NCBI GenBank assembly: GCA_019314105.1
Contig: JAFCZY010000019.1
Span: 1-13,301, forward strand
Source: Deltaproteobacteria bacterium
GTDB lineage: Bacteria; Desulfobacterota; Desulfobacteria; Desulfobacterales; Desulfobacteraceae
DNA: 13,301 nucleotides
Reading direction: 5' to 3'
Positions 5,941 through 13,116 of this stretch are shown here, piece after piece. A program made the position numbers and the translations under genes. How positions within the stretch are numbered: position 1 is the first letter of the stretch; each line of letters begins with the position of its first letter. The notes below the pieces were generated by a model. The model did no database searches, was not told the DNA's origin, and worked only from the letters and a program-made list of their open reading frames with translations.

Positions 5941-5988
5941 GGAACCATAAAGGAATGATAATCAGAATAAACGGTTTCCTTTTTTTTT
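5941..5988 (+). terminator. weak candidate terminator in the 238-bp gap before the helicase gene
   Basis: GGAACC (5941-5946) can pair with GGTTTCC (5973-5979, one bulge), followed at once by T9 (5980-5988). The loop is long (26 nt), so this is a weak intrinsic terminator at best. The remaining gap to 6155 shows only a tandem ACGGAATG pair (6138-6145 and 6151-6158) at the next gene's ribosome-binding region and a TTGACA (6075-6080) without a fitting -10. Confidence 0.3.
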
Positions 5989-6155
5989 ATTTTTTACGAA
6001 GTTTTCTTAGCCTTCATACTTCAATTTTTAAGAAAACAAACAACAGTCCAAAACGTAAAAAGAAGCGGGTCCTTTGACAAACTTCACTTAGAACGGTTTC
6101 ACTCAGCGCGGGTGGTGGGTGCATATAAAATTTTGAAACGGAATGGAAAAACGGA

Positions 6156-7745
6156 ATGAGTACAGATAGTTCCAGCGATGATAAATTAACCGATATCCAA
6201 AAATTAGTGAAAGATAGGATCCAAAAAGAGGCCGATATTCTGGCTGAGGATGAAAAAAAGAAGTCAGTTGCCGTGGATTCATCTGATAAAATTACGTCTC
6301 GGTTTGTCATAGATTGCCTGTACGCGAATGAGCTTGGAGATGGAATGTTATTTGCGGCGCTGCATAAAGATAAATATCTCTACAATAAATCCTCTGGGGC
6401 GTGGCTGATGTGGGCTGGTCATTACTGGCAAGAAGATATAATGAACAATTCGCTATCTGCGGTTGAGACTGTGGCTCTACGTTATCTTGATGAAGCAAAA
6501 AATATGGTAGAAACTATTGGCGAAGCGAGTAAAAGCGGCGATAAAGATAAAATTACAGAGCTTCAAAAGGCACAAAATACTATATATAAGCGTGTTTCCA
6601 AGCTTAGGTCAGACAGGGGTCGTAGTAATTGTCTGAAATTTGCTCATACAAACCCGGTAAATCCAATGAGCGTTAAAGGTGACGAGTTTGATACCAATCA
6701 ATATTTATTTGCCTGTAAAAATGGAATTATAGAACTGCGAACAGGCAAGCTCAGGCCAGGCAGGCCAGATGATTATATCAGTAGAGCGAGCCCTGTTAAC
6801 TATACAGGCATTGATACGCAAGCTCCTAACTGGGAAAAAGCGCTTAAAGAGATTTTTGAGGATAGACAGCCGCTCATTGATTTCATGCGCCGGTTGTTCG
6901 GGTATAGCATTGCCGGACTTACGGTAGAAGCCTTTCTGCCCATTTTATTTGGCCAGGGGCGCAACGGCAAAAGTACCATCGTCGAAATCATATCTCACGT
7001 GATGGGTAACATGGCAGCCCCCATCCGAGCCGAAATGCTGCTTGACCAGGGGCACATCCAAAGCAGCGCCTCAGCCTCTCCAGACGTCATGGCATTACGA
7101 GGCACCCGCCTCGCATTTGCCAGCGAGACAGACCAGGGCCGCAGATTTTCCACATCGAAAATTCAATGGTTAACCGGATCAGACACCATGACCGGACGGT
7201 ACCTGTATGACAAGCGCGATGTTGAATTCACCCCCACACACACATTAATCCTACTTACCAATCACAAACCAGCCGTTAATGACAACGATTTCGCCTTTTG
7301 GGAACGAGTTTGCCTGATTCCTTTTCCGCTCAGTTTTGTAACCAGGGAGCCGGATAGAGAAAACGAACGTTCAGCGGATATCAATTTAAGGCAAAAACTA
7401 TTAGACGAAGAGGCCGGCGTCATGGCCTGGCTGGTCCGGGGTTTTCAGGAATGGCAACAAATCGGACTCAAGCCTCCAGCTATAGTTGTCGATGCCACAA
7501 AAGAATATCGTAATGACGAGGATCTTATCGGTCACTTCATTGCTGAGTGTTGCTATGAAGATCCCAGCGCCGAAACCACGGCCAAAGATTTATATGGTGC
7601 ATTCAAAAAATGGTGGGAAATCAACGTATCTCGTAAAGCTCTTTCTCAAAAACGATTTGGCGGGATGTTGGTAAAAAAATTCCGCCGCTCGAAATCCGGC
7701 ACATACCGATATTTTGGAATAGGATTAAAAGATGAAGAAATATAA
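6156..7745 (+). CDS. phage/plasmid D5-type primase-helicase (SF3 helicase)
   Basis: A 529-residue ATP-driven replicative helicase that should open the phage origin and unwind DNA. Residues 60-230 form a D5_N-like region (LYNKSSGAWLMWAGHYW, ACKNGIIELRTGKLR). Residues 240-395 are an SF3/AAA+ core: Walker A GQGRNGKST (266-274), motif B LAFASET (319-325), sensor-type motif C LILLTNHKP (364-372) and an arginine finger in FWERVCLIPF (Arg384). The C-terminal 80 residues resemble the winged DNA-binding end of P4-alpha-type proteins (KDLYGAFKKWWE, RFGGMLVKKF). The N-terminal polymerase domain of P4 alpha is absent, and a separate CHC2 primase gene follows. GGAA 7 bp before ATG 6156 supports the start. 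The 257-bp gap downstream holds the candidate origin, which this protein would be expected to bind. Confidence 0.92.
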   Translation: MSTDSSSDDKLTDIQKLVKDRIQKEADILAEDEKKKSVAVDSSDKITSRFVIDCLYANELGDGMLFAALHKDKYLYNKSSGAWLMWAGHYWQEDIMNNSLSAVETVALRYLDEAKNMVETIGEASKSGDKDKITELQKAQNTIYKRVSKLRSDRGRSNCLKFAHTNPVNPMSVKGDEFDTNQYLFACKNGIIELRTGKLRPGRPDDYISRASPVNYTGIDTQAPNWEKALKEIFEDRQPLIDFMRRLFGYSIAGLTVEAFLPILFGQGRNGKSTIVEIISHVMGNMAAPIRAEMLLDQGHIQSSASASPDVMALRGTRLAFASETDQGRRFSTSKIQWLTGSDTMTGRYLYDKRDVEFTPTHTLILLTNHKPAVNDNDFAFWERVCLIPFPLSFVTREPDRENERSADINLRQKLLDEEAGVMAWLVRGFQEWQQIGLKPPAIVVDATKEYRNDEDLIGHFIAECCYEDPSAETTAKDLYGAFKKWWEINVSRKALSQKRFGGMLVKKFRRSKSGTYRYFGIGLKDEEI

Positions 7746-7754
7746 TCAGACCGC

Positions 7755-7988
7755 TGGACGATTGATTTTTGATTGTAAAAAAGAAAAAGCCAATGTTATT
7801 CGCAAGTTGCGCAAGTTTTATCTTCTCGCACATGGACGATAGAGGGGTTAATGCTATAAATACCGACAAACAGTTTTAAGGTTTTCATAAGAGGAGTTTA
7901 TAGCATTAACCCCCTTATCGTCCAAAAAGATATATAAAAAAAAGATAAATATTTAATAATAATACATAAAAAAGAAATGGACGATTGA
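7755..7988. other. candidate phage replication origin (iterons plus AT-rich region)
   Basis: The gap between helicase and primase genes has four copies of TGGACGAT: 7755-7762, 7833-7840 and 7978-7985 on the plus strand and 7917-7924 on the minus strand. The first and last are identical over 11 bp (TGGACGATTGA). Between the third and fourth lies about 53 bp of nearly pure A+T (7925-7977), suited to strand opening. TTGCGCAA (7807-7814) is an additional short palindrome. Repeats plus an AT-rich stretch beside a D5/SF3 helicase gene is how several phage and plasmid origins look, including P4, whose alpha protein binds repeated sites. No credible gene is encoded here. Function is inferred, not proven. 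Confidence 0.55.
7833..7924. repeat. 28-bp near-perfect inverted repeat, 36-nt spacer
   Basis: The left arm (7833-7860) and the right arm (7897-7924) are reverse complements except for two adjacent positions (GA versus AG, 7842-7843). Each arm carries TGGACGAT at its outer end and TATAAA/TTTATA at its inner end, with the shared block GGGGTTAATGCTATAAA. No target-site duplication flanks it, so a small transposon is unlikely. It could form a cruciform at an origin or, if transcribed, a very stable hairpin RNA. Confidence 0.9.
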
Positions 7989-8002
7989 AAGAGTATTATT
8001 AA

Positions 8003-9220
8003 ATGCAAATACCAGAAAATAAAATCACAGAAATTAAAAACGCAGCCGACATTGTTGATATTATATCAGAGACAGTTGATCTTAAACTTGCCGGCAAAGA
8101 CTATATCGGCTCATGCCCGTTCCATGATGAGAAGACACCTAGCTTTACAGTGAGTTGTGTAAAACAGATGTATTATTGCTTTGGCTGTGGAACAGGCGGT
8201 GATGTGATTGAATTTCTGGTTAAGAAAAATAATATCTCTTTTTTAGACGCTGCAAAACAGTTAGCTGACAGATACGGCATCCAGCTTCCTGAAAATCAAA
8301 CAATGACCACACAACACAAAACCCCACAGCCTCCAAAATCTACAACCAGCAAAGTTGCATCAAAACATATTCCCACTTCAAACCTTAAACAACCAGCTCC
8401 GCCGCCAGAATTATGGCAGGAAAAAGCAAGCGCGTTTGCAGGCTGGGCGCACGAAAAGCTGTTAGGTAATCCAGCGCAGTTAAAAATCCTGGCCAACCGT
8501 GGAATTAAACGTGAGACAGTCAAACATTTTCACCTCGGATATAATCCAGGCCAGGAAGGTAATGACCTGTTTCGGCCACGTGAATCCTGGGGTCTGGCCA
8601 CAGAAATGAAAGAAAACCGCAAAAAAAAGCTATGGCTTCCAGTCGGCCTGGTAATACCAATGTTTTCAGGCGATCATGTCCACCGGCTCCGGATCCGGAG
8701 ACCCGATGGAAGTAAGCCGTCATATTACGTTATCCCCGGGTCATCAATGGCCACCTGGGTCATGCAAACATCAAACAAAGTATATATCATTGTCGAATCA
8801 GAACTTGACGGCATCCTGTTATGGCAAGAAGCCAGGTATATAACTGGTATTATTCCAACAGGATCCTCATCCACTCATCCCGATCAGCTTACCACAAAAT
8901 TATTAAATACAGCCGCGCTGATCCTGAACGCCATGGACTACGACACAGCCGGCACAAAAGCGCTCAAATGGTGGGACGAAACATTTTTAAACTCAGAACG
9001 CTGGCCAGTGCCAACAGGTAAGGATCCGGGAGAAGCATTTCAGTTCGGGGTTGATCTTAGAGAATGGATAACGTCCGGTTTTCCACCTATGTGGCAGAAT
9101 GGACGTTTTTCGCTTAATTGTAATAAAAAAAAAGTGCTGTGGACACCGCCAAAGACACGCCAGAGATCACTGAAGGTGATAAAGACCAGTCACAGAGTCA
9201 TACAAGAAGCTTGCCTGTGA
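8003..9220 (+). CDS. DNA primase with CHC2 zinc finger and TOPRIM domain, frame-shifted near the end
   Basis: It would make RNA primers on the strands opened by the adjacent helicase. Residues 10-95 are a CHC2 zinc-binding domain with Cys38, His41, Cys59 and Cys62 (CPFH and CFGCG). Residues 100-138 are a Pro/Thr/Gln-rich linker. Residues 138-250 correspond to a shortened primase core (ILANRGIKRETVKHFHLGYN). Residues 258-345 form the TOPRIM fold with VESELDG and MDYDTAG (the acidic pair) and GKDPGEAF. The meaningful frame ends at about Lys377, inside an A9 run (9125-9133). The remaining 28 residues (VLWTPPKTRQ to EACL) look like nonsense, while the -1 frame continues with a protein-like C-terminal domain. 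Start ATG 8003 has only a weak ribosome-binding site (GAAAGAG, 7987-7993). The smaller size than DnaG (about 600 residues) is normal for phage primases. Confidence 0.9.
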   Translation: MQIPENKITEIKNAADIVDIISETVDLKLAGKDYIGSCPFHDEKTPSFTVSCVKQMYYCFGCGTGGDVIEFLVKKNNISFLDAAKQLADRYGIQLPENQTMTTQHKTPQPPKSTTSKVASKHIPTSNLKQPAPPPELWQEKASAFAGWAHEKLLGNPAQLKILANRGIKRETVKHFHLGYNPGQEGNDLFRPRESWGLATEMKENRKKKLWLPVGLVIPMFSGDHVHRLRIRRPDGSKPSYYVIPGSSMATWVMQTSNKVYIIVESELDGILLWQEARYITGIIPTGSSSTHPDQLTTKLLNTAALILNAMDYDTAGTKALKWWDETFLNSERWPVPTGKDPGEAFQFGVDLREWITSGFPPMWQNGRFSLNCNKKKVLWTPPKTRQRSLKVIKTSHRVIQEACL

Positions 9221-9477
9221 TTGTACAACCTGCGCTGGCTCCAGAGGTGTATGAATTAGAAAAACTGTTAAAACAATATCCAGTGTCTATTTTAGCCACT
9301 GAGAAAGAGATTAAACTGCGTGAAGCTATGAGCTGGGTTGATGTAAACTGGAAAGTATCTCAACAGATATCAAATCTCGTATTTATGTCTCAGCCTGTTT
9401 TTGAATACATCTGCGCGCACCCGGCAAAAATAATTACAGGGAAGAATCTAATAATGAAAGAACAGGTAGAAGGTTAA
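9127..9477 (+). CDS. C-terminal domain of the primase in the -1 frame
   Basis: From the A9 run onward the -1 frame reads SAVDTAKDTPEITEGDKDQS, a typical flexible linker, and then a compact domain: ELEKLLKQYPVSILATEKEI, SWVDVNWKVSQQISNLVF, and YICAHPAKIITGKN. I recall primases of related prophages ending with such a 'LL..YPVSI...W...ISNLVF...HPA..I.G.N' domain, so this belongs to the primase rather than to a separate gene. A GTG at 9139 could start it alone, but it lacks a ribosome-binding site. The frame opens directly after TAA 9124-9126. One slipped base (a -1 ribosomal or transcriptional slip at A9, or a sequence error) would give a fused protein of about 490 residues. Confidence 0.65.
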   Translation, partial: KKSAVDTAKDTPEITEGDKDQSQSHTRSLPVIVQPALAPEVYELEKLLKQYPVSILATEKEIKLREAMSWVDVNWKVSQQISNLVFMSQPVFEYICAHPAKIITGKNLIMKEQVEG

Positions 9478-9504
9478 ACCCTTCAGCCTTCTATCTTTAA
9501 CCTT
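9470..9504 (+). repeat. 9-bp inverted repeat after the primase
   Basis: AAGGTTAAA (9470-9478) and TTTAACCTT (9496-9504) flank 17 bp and overlap the primase stop. A U-rich tail is lacking, so it is at most a weak terminator or a pause site. Confidence 0.3.
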
Positions 9505-9523
9505 AAACCTGTTTTAAACAACA

Positions 9524-9679
9524 ATGGAAAAACTCTTAAAGATATTACCGATAATAATTCATAAAGCCGTGTATGGACTTGCTGAAAAATATTTTGTAAC
9601 ACCAGAGCATGTGATTATAGGGCTGGTTGGTGAAGCCCTGGCAAACAGAAAGTTACAAAATGATCTGGCCAACCTATAA
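9524..9679 (+). CDS. very small hypothetical phage protein (51 residues)
   Basis: The frame ATG 9524 to TAA 9677-9679 encodes MEKLLKILPIIIHKAVYGLA, then EKYFVTPEHVIIGLVGEALA and a polar tail ending LQNDLANL. The first half is an amphipathic or hydrophobic helix, which may bind a membrane or a partner protein. There is no clear ribosome-binding site, so support comes from its position between flanking genes on the same strand and from its protein-like composition. Function unknown. Confidence 0.45.
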   Translation: MEKLLKILPIIIHKAVYGLAEKYFVTPEHVIIGLVGEALANRKLQNDLANL

Positions 9680-9703
9680 CAAAAGACACAGGAGCTTATT
9701 AAA

Positions 9704-9928
9704 ATGAATCCCAAAAAAGTTAATATCAACATCGACCTGAAAGATGCCACGGATTTTAAATGTCCTAAGTGTGACGGAAACTTATTTGACGTCGTGTATA
9801 GCATTTTTAAGATATCAAAAATGTTACCATCAAACCCGACCGGTAAAGATATTATCAAACAAGTACCACATTTTAAATGCGTTAATAAAAAATGTGGTCA
9901 TATTTTAAAAGACATCAGGCCGAGGTGA
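9704..9928 (+). CDS. small zinc-ribbon protein
   Basis: A 74-residue protein with one treble-clef or ribbon-type metal site made of CPKC (residues 20-23) and CVNKKC (about residues 58-63). Between them is a segment rich in Ile, Lys and Pro. The form is a typical zinc-ribbon that binds nucleic acid or protein. GGAG is present about 10 bp before the ATG. Its stop TGA overlaps the ribosome-binding site of the next gene, so the pair is cotranscribed. The exact role is unknown. Confidence 0.65.
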   Translation: MNPKKVNINIDLKDATDFKCPKCDGNLFDVVYSIFKISKMLPSNPTGKDIIKQVPHFKCVNKKCGHILKDIRPR

Positions 9929-9931
9929 AGA

Positions 9932-10213
9932 ATGAAAAAGATTATAACCATTATTTACATACTGTTAATAATTACAGTATCACCGCAAATCAGCAGTGGC
10001 TCTCTGCGCTGTAATGGCAAGCTCATATGTACCGGAGATTATACATATGTTGTTTTTAAAAAGTGCGGAAAACCCTGTTATAAAGAGATTATTCGTATCG
10101 GTATAAAACGGCAGCCCAAAATTGAGCACTGGGTATATGAACGATATGGATTGATTTACTATCTTGTTTTTCAAGATGGAAAACTGATTAAAGTTGAATC
10201 GATATGGAAATAA
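9932..10213 (+). CDS. DUF2845-like exported protein
   Basis: A 93-residue protein with a signal peptide (MKKIITIIYILLIITVSPQI, cleavage near SSG). The mature part is SLRCNGKLICTGDYTYVVFK, KCGKPCYKE, then HWVYERYGLIYYLVFQDGKL and VESIW. The pattern 'SLRC...L...GD...V..KCG.P' followed by 'Y..G...YYL.F..G.L..I' is that of DUF2845, small periplasmic proteins of unknown function. Three Cys residues could form a disulfide after export. GAGGTGA directly upstream is a strong ribosome-binding site. An exported protein among replication and packaging genes is unusual and suggests a late-acquired cargo gene. Confidence 0.75.
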   Translation: MKKIITIIYILLIITVSPQISSGSLRCNGKLICTGDYTYVVFKKCGKPCYKEIIRIGIKRQPKIEHWVYERYGLIYYLVFQDGKLIKVESIWK

Positions 10214-10947
10214 TCCAAAAAATGAACAAAGAACCTCAAAACTTGTCAGAAGGCCGCTTGCTGGTACTTACAGAGCTGGAAAAAGACACGCTGCAGCGCA
10301 TGAAAAAAGATCCATGCAAGGCTAATATTGATGCATGGAACTTGGCTAATAAAAACCTCGCAGAATTTCTTGCCGGCGAAAAAGAACCATCGTTCCCAAA
10401 CCGCATAGAAGCCCTTGCCTGGCTACAGCGCCAAGGGTATAAAATTGCAAAAAGCAAATTATATAAGGATTGCAAACAGGGTTTGCTCAAATTGCAAAAT
10501 GACGGATCCGTACTGGAAAGCGATCTAAAGAGATATGCCAGGAAAGTAGGACTCAACCAGTTATCTAATACACCGGATGCAGATCCGAACGATCTCCAGT
10601 CGCAAAAAGCGGAAGCCGAAGTAGATAAGCTCAGAGCGCAGATTAAGCTCTATGAATTTCAGCTCAAAGAAAAACTCAGCAAATATATTTTGCGGTCAGA
10701 TTTTGAAATGGAATTTGCCGCCAAAGTCGCAGTGCTGAAATCAGGCATAGAACACATGCTCTACTCATATGCGTTTGAGTGGGCAGAGCTGGTTGAAAAT
10801 GGAGACAAAGAAACAGCATCACAGCGACTGACAGACGCTATGATGCAAATACTTAAAAAACAATTCAACAATTTTGCAAACATCAAAAATTTTGAAGTAG
10901 TTTTTACAAAAGAGAAAATCACTGACACAGAGGAGGCTAAAAGCTAA
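10204..10947 (+). CDS. putative terminase small subunit (DNA recognition)
   Basis: A 247-residue protein that by position, directly before the terminase large subunit, should recognise phage DNA for packaging. Residues 60-105 contain a helix-turn-helix-like element (NRIEALAWLQRQGYKIAKSK, then LYKDCKQGLLKLQNDGSV), similar to the Nu1-type winged helix. Residues 128-165 are a charged coiled coil (SQKAEAEVDKLRAQIKLYEF), suited to oligomer formation. The rest is helical. The start is uncertain: ATG 10204 overlaps the preceding gene by 10 bp, and an in-frame ATG at 10222 is possible. AGGAGG near its end serves the following gene. Family assignment rests mainly on context. Confidence 0.65.
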   Translation: MEIIQKMNKEPQNLSEGRLLVLTELEKDTLQRMKKDPCKANIDAWNLANKNLAEFLAGEKEPSFPNRIEALAWLQRQGYKIAKSKLYKDCKQGLLKLQNDGSVLESDLKRYARKVGLNQLSNTPDADPNDLQSQKAEAEVDKLRAQIKLYEFQLKEKLSKYILRSDFEMEFAAKVAVLKSGIEHMLYSYAFEWAELVENGDKETASQRLTDAMMQILKKQFNNFANIKNFEVVFTKEKITDTEEAKS

Positions 10948-11105
10948 TGCCTGAAAAAGAACTGACATGCAGAGAAAAAGACGATCTCATAGCAGCGCTC
11001 AAAGCTGCTAACCTTGAATTACACGATTTCATCGACAAGCTATACATGGATTTAGCTGCAACTGACAAACTATATACAGATTTAGTTGATATGGTCACAG
11101 AGTAA
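10947..11105 (+). CDS. 52-residue hypothetical protein between terminase subunits
   Basis: The ATG overlaps the preceding TAA (TAATG at 10945-10949) and the gene ends in a second TAATG shared with the terminase (11103-11107). AGGAGG (10931-10936) lies 10 bp upstream. The sequence is acidic and helical with a repeated element: LYMDLAATDKLYTDLVDM. Strong translation signals and coupling on both sides make it a real gene despite its small size. It may be a packaging accessory factor, but no family is recognised. Confidence 0.65.
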   Translation: MPEKELTCREKDDLIAALKAANLELHDFIDKLYMDLAATDKLYTDLVDMVTE

Positions 11106-13030
11106 TGCAGTCAACAATCATAAACGCCGGCGTACCACCATGGCTGCCAGCCTCTATCCTGAAACAGATCGAACAGGACAGCACTGTTACGTTTAACGGC
11201 TCCTTTTCCGCCGCAGATAAAAAAATCATGCGCACAGCGCGGCCAATAAAAATGAGCACGTGGGTTGAGAAACACAGGGTTATCACAACAGGACCTCGAC
11301 CAGGACACTGGAAAAACAGAACCACACCGTATTTAACAGACATCATGGACGCATCCACGTACAAATCAGTCCGCACCATCATAGTATGCGCCACACCCCA
11401 GGTAGGAAAATCAGAAGTCGCACACAACTTTGTATCCTATGCTATAGACAGAGCGCCCGGGGATGTACTGTATATTTATCCTGATGAAACCACTGCCAAG
11501 GAAAACAGTCGTGACAGAATTATTCCCATGCTGCAATCTTCATCAAAGTTAAATGAATATTTGACCGACGCCGATGACGATCTAGCAAGTATTAGAATAA
11601 AATTGCAGCACATGGCAATATATTTTGCCTGGGCCAGCTCACCTGCAAGGCTTGCAAATAAGCCGATCCGCTATTTGATTTTTGATGAAATTGACAAATA
11701 CCCCGAAACCTCAAAACGTGAATCAGATTCCATCTCTCTCGGAGAAAAAAGAACACAAACTTTCCGGCGTATGGGAAAAGAAAAAATCTGGAAAATATCC
11801 ACGCCCACGGTAGAATCAGCGGCTATTTGGCAAGCGATGACCAAAGAGGCCCAGGTAATATTCGACTACTGGGTCAGATGCCCGTACTGCGATGAACTTC
11901 AATTGATGTCTTTCCCTCGAATCAAGTGGAAAAAAGAGAAGTCAGAAGGGCATGGGTCAGTCTGGTATGAATGTCCGCATTGTGAAAAAAGATGGAACGA
12001 TGATCAGCGAGACAAGGCAGTGCTCATGGGTGAATGGCATGCAAGATCTACAGACTGGGAAAAGCATGAAGGGCGGGAAGATCCACCAGGTGCAAGTCTA
12101 TTTAATTATCTAAAAAACCATCGCCCCGCAAAAATCGGATTTCATATCCCGTCATGGATATCACCATTTGTCAGCTTATCAGAACCTGCAGCCGCTTTTT
12201 TAAAATATGAAAAAACAAATAAAAAAGACGATCTCAAAGATTTTAAAAACGGTTTTTGCGCAGAGCCATGGGTGATCCATGAAATCGAACGCTCAGAAGA
12301 TACAATCCTTGCTTTGCGTGATGACCGGCCACGCGGAGTTGTGCCAGGCGAGAGAGTTGTATCCTGTCTGACCGTTGCCATAGATACGCAGGACAATGGA
12401 TTCTGGTATGAAATTCGTGCCTGGGGCTGGGGATTAATCCAGGAATCCTGGCAGATCAGGGAAGGTTTTGTTCCGTCGTTTGCAGCCCTTGAACAGATCA
12501 TTTTCGACGATGAGTATCTCGATGAAGACGGAAAAAGATACATAATTCAAGGCTTTGTAATTGATGCCATGGGGCATCGTACAAAAGAGGTGTATGAATG
12601 GTGCAGCCAGCATCGCAGGGTTTTCCCTTTTAAGGGCGAAGCAAAAATGAATGAGCCTTTTATGATTAAAAGGCAGCCTTATTATCCAAAAACAAAAATT
12701 CTTATTCCCGGCGGTGTTAATCTTCTGAGGGCAAATGTGAATTATTACAAGGACAATCTGTCAAGTAAACTCGAAATAGCCCCGGCAGATCCCGGTGCAT
12801 GGCACCTACACAGCGAAACAAACATAGACTGGGCGCAGCAGATGACAGCGGAATATGTAAATGAGAAAGGCTTGTGGGAATGCCCGCCCAGTAAAGCAAA
12901 TCACGCCTGGGATGTCAGTGTGTATAATCTTGTGATCGCAGATGTCCTGGGGATCAAGTTTAAAAAAAGAAAAGATGATACAGGACAGCCTGTAAAAAAA
13001 CGCAGAGTGATAAGTAAAGGATTACAGTGA
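11105..13030 (+). CDS. phage terminase large subunit, GpA family
   Basis: A 641-residue packaging motor that hydrolyses ATP to drive DNA into the capsid and cuts the concatemer. The N-terminal ATPase has Walker A ATPQVGKSE (residues 96-104), Walker B YLIFDEIDKYP (190-200) and coupling motif ISTPT (231-235). A zinc-finger-like insertion has CPYC (259-262) and CPHC (290-293). The nuclease half carries the acidic residues Asp427 in VAIDTQD, Asp487 in FVIDAMG and Asp602 in HAWDVSVYN. Length and motif order fit GpA (lambda-type) large terminases, and all key residues are visible. Translation is coupled to the previous gene through TAATG. No portal or connector gene follows immediately; a small gene starts 86 bp later. 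Confidence 0.96.
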   Translation: MQSTIINAGVPPWLPASILKQIEQDSTVTFNGSFSAADKKIMRTARPIKMSTWVEKHRVITTGPRPGHWKNRTTPYLTDIMDASTYKSVRTIIVCATPQVGKSEVAHNFVSYAIDRAPGDVLYIYPDETTAKENSRDRIIPMLQSSSKLNEYLTDADDDLASIRIKLQHMAIYFAWASSPARLANKPIRYLIFDEIDKYPETSKRESDSISLGEKRTQTFRRMGKEKIWKISTPTVESAAIWQAMTKEAQVIFDYWVRCPYCDELQLMSFPRIKWKKEKSEGHGSVWYECPHCEKRWNDDQRDKAVLMGEWHARSTDWEKHEGREDPPGASLFNYLKNHRPAKIGFHIPSWISPFVSLSEPAAAFLKYEKTNKKDDLKDFKNGFCAEPWVIHEIERSEDTILALRDDRPRGVVPGERVVSCLTVAIDTQDNGFWYEIRAWGWGLIQESWQIREGFVPSFAALEQIIFDDEYLDEDGKRYIIQGFVIDAMGHRTKEVYEWCSQHRRVFPFKGEAKMNEPFMIKRQPYYPKTKILIPGGVNLLRANVNYYKDNLSSKLEIAPADPGAWHLHSETNIDWAQQMTAEYVNEKGLWECPPSKANHAWDVSVYNLVIADVLGIKFKKRKDDTGQPVKKRRVISKGLQ

Positions 13031-13116
13031 TCCAAGCTGGATAAGGCATTGGTGCTAAGATAAAATATAATTTGAATTAATTAATACTATAAACTAGTTA
13101 TATTACTTGAGGTATT

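Noticed and set aside
5826..6077. Plus-strand 83-codon frame across the gap before the helicase
   Set aside because: It begins inside the DUF3820-like gene in another frame and runs through a poly-T stretch, giving a Phe/Leu run followed by Lys/Arg residues; no ribosome-binding site.
6075..6080. TTGACA as a promoter for the helicase gene
   Set aside because: No acceptable -10 hexamer lies 16-18 bp downstream.
7793..7879. Short 28-codon frame inside the candidate origin
   Set aside because: It has no ribosome-binding site and simply reads through the left arm of the inverted repeat.
7833..7924. Inverted repeat as a miniature transposon
   Set aside because: No target-site duplication flanks it, and its end motif recurs alone at 7755 and 7978, which fits binding sites better than transposon ends.
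12142..12543. Minus-strand 133-codon frame
   Set aside because: Shadow of the terminase large subunit, whose motifs are complete in the plus frame.
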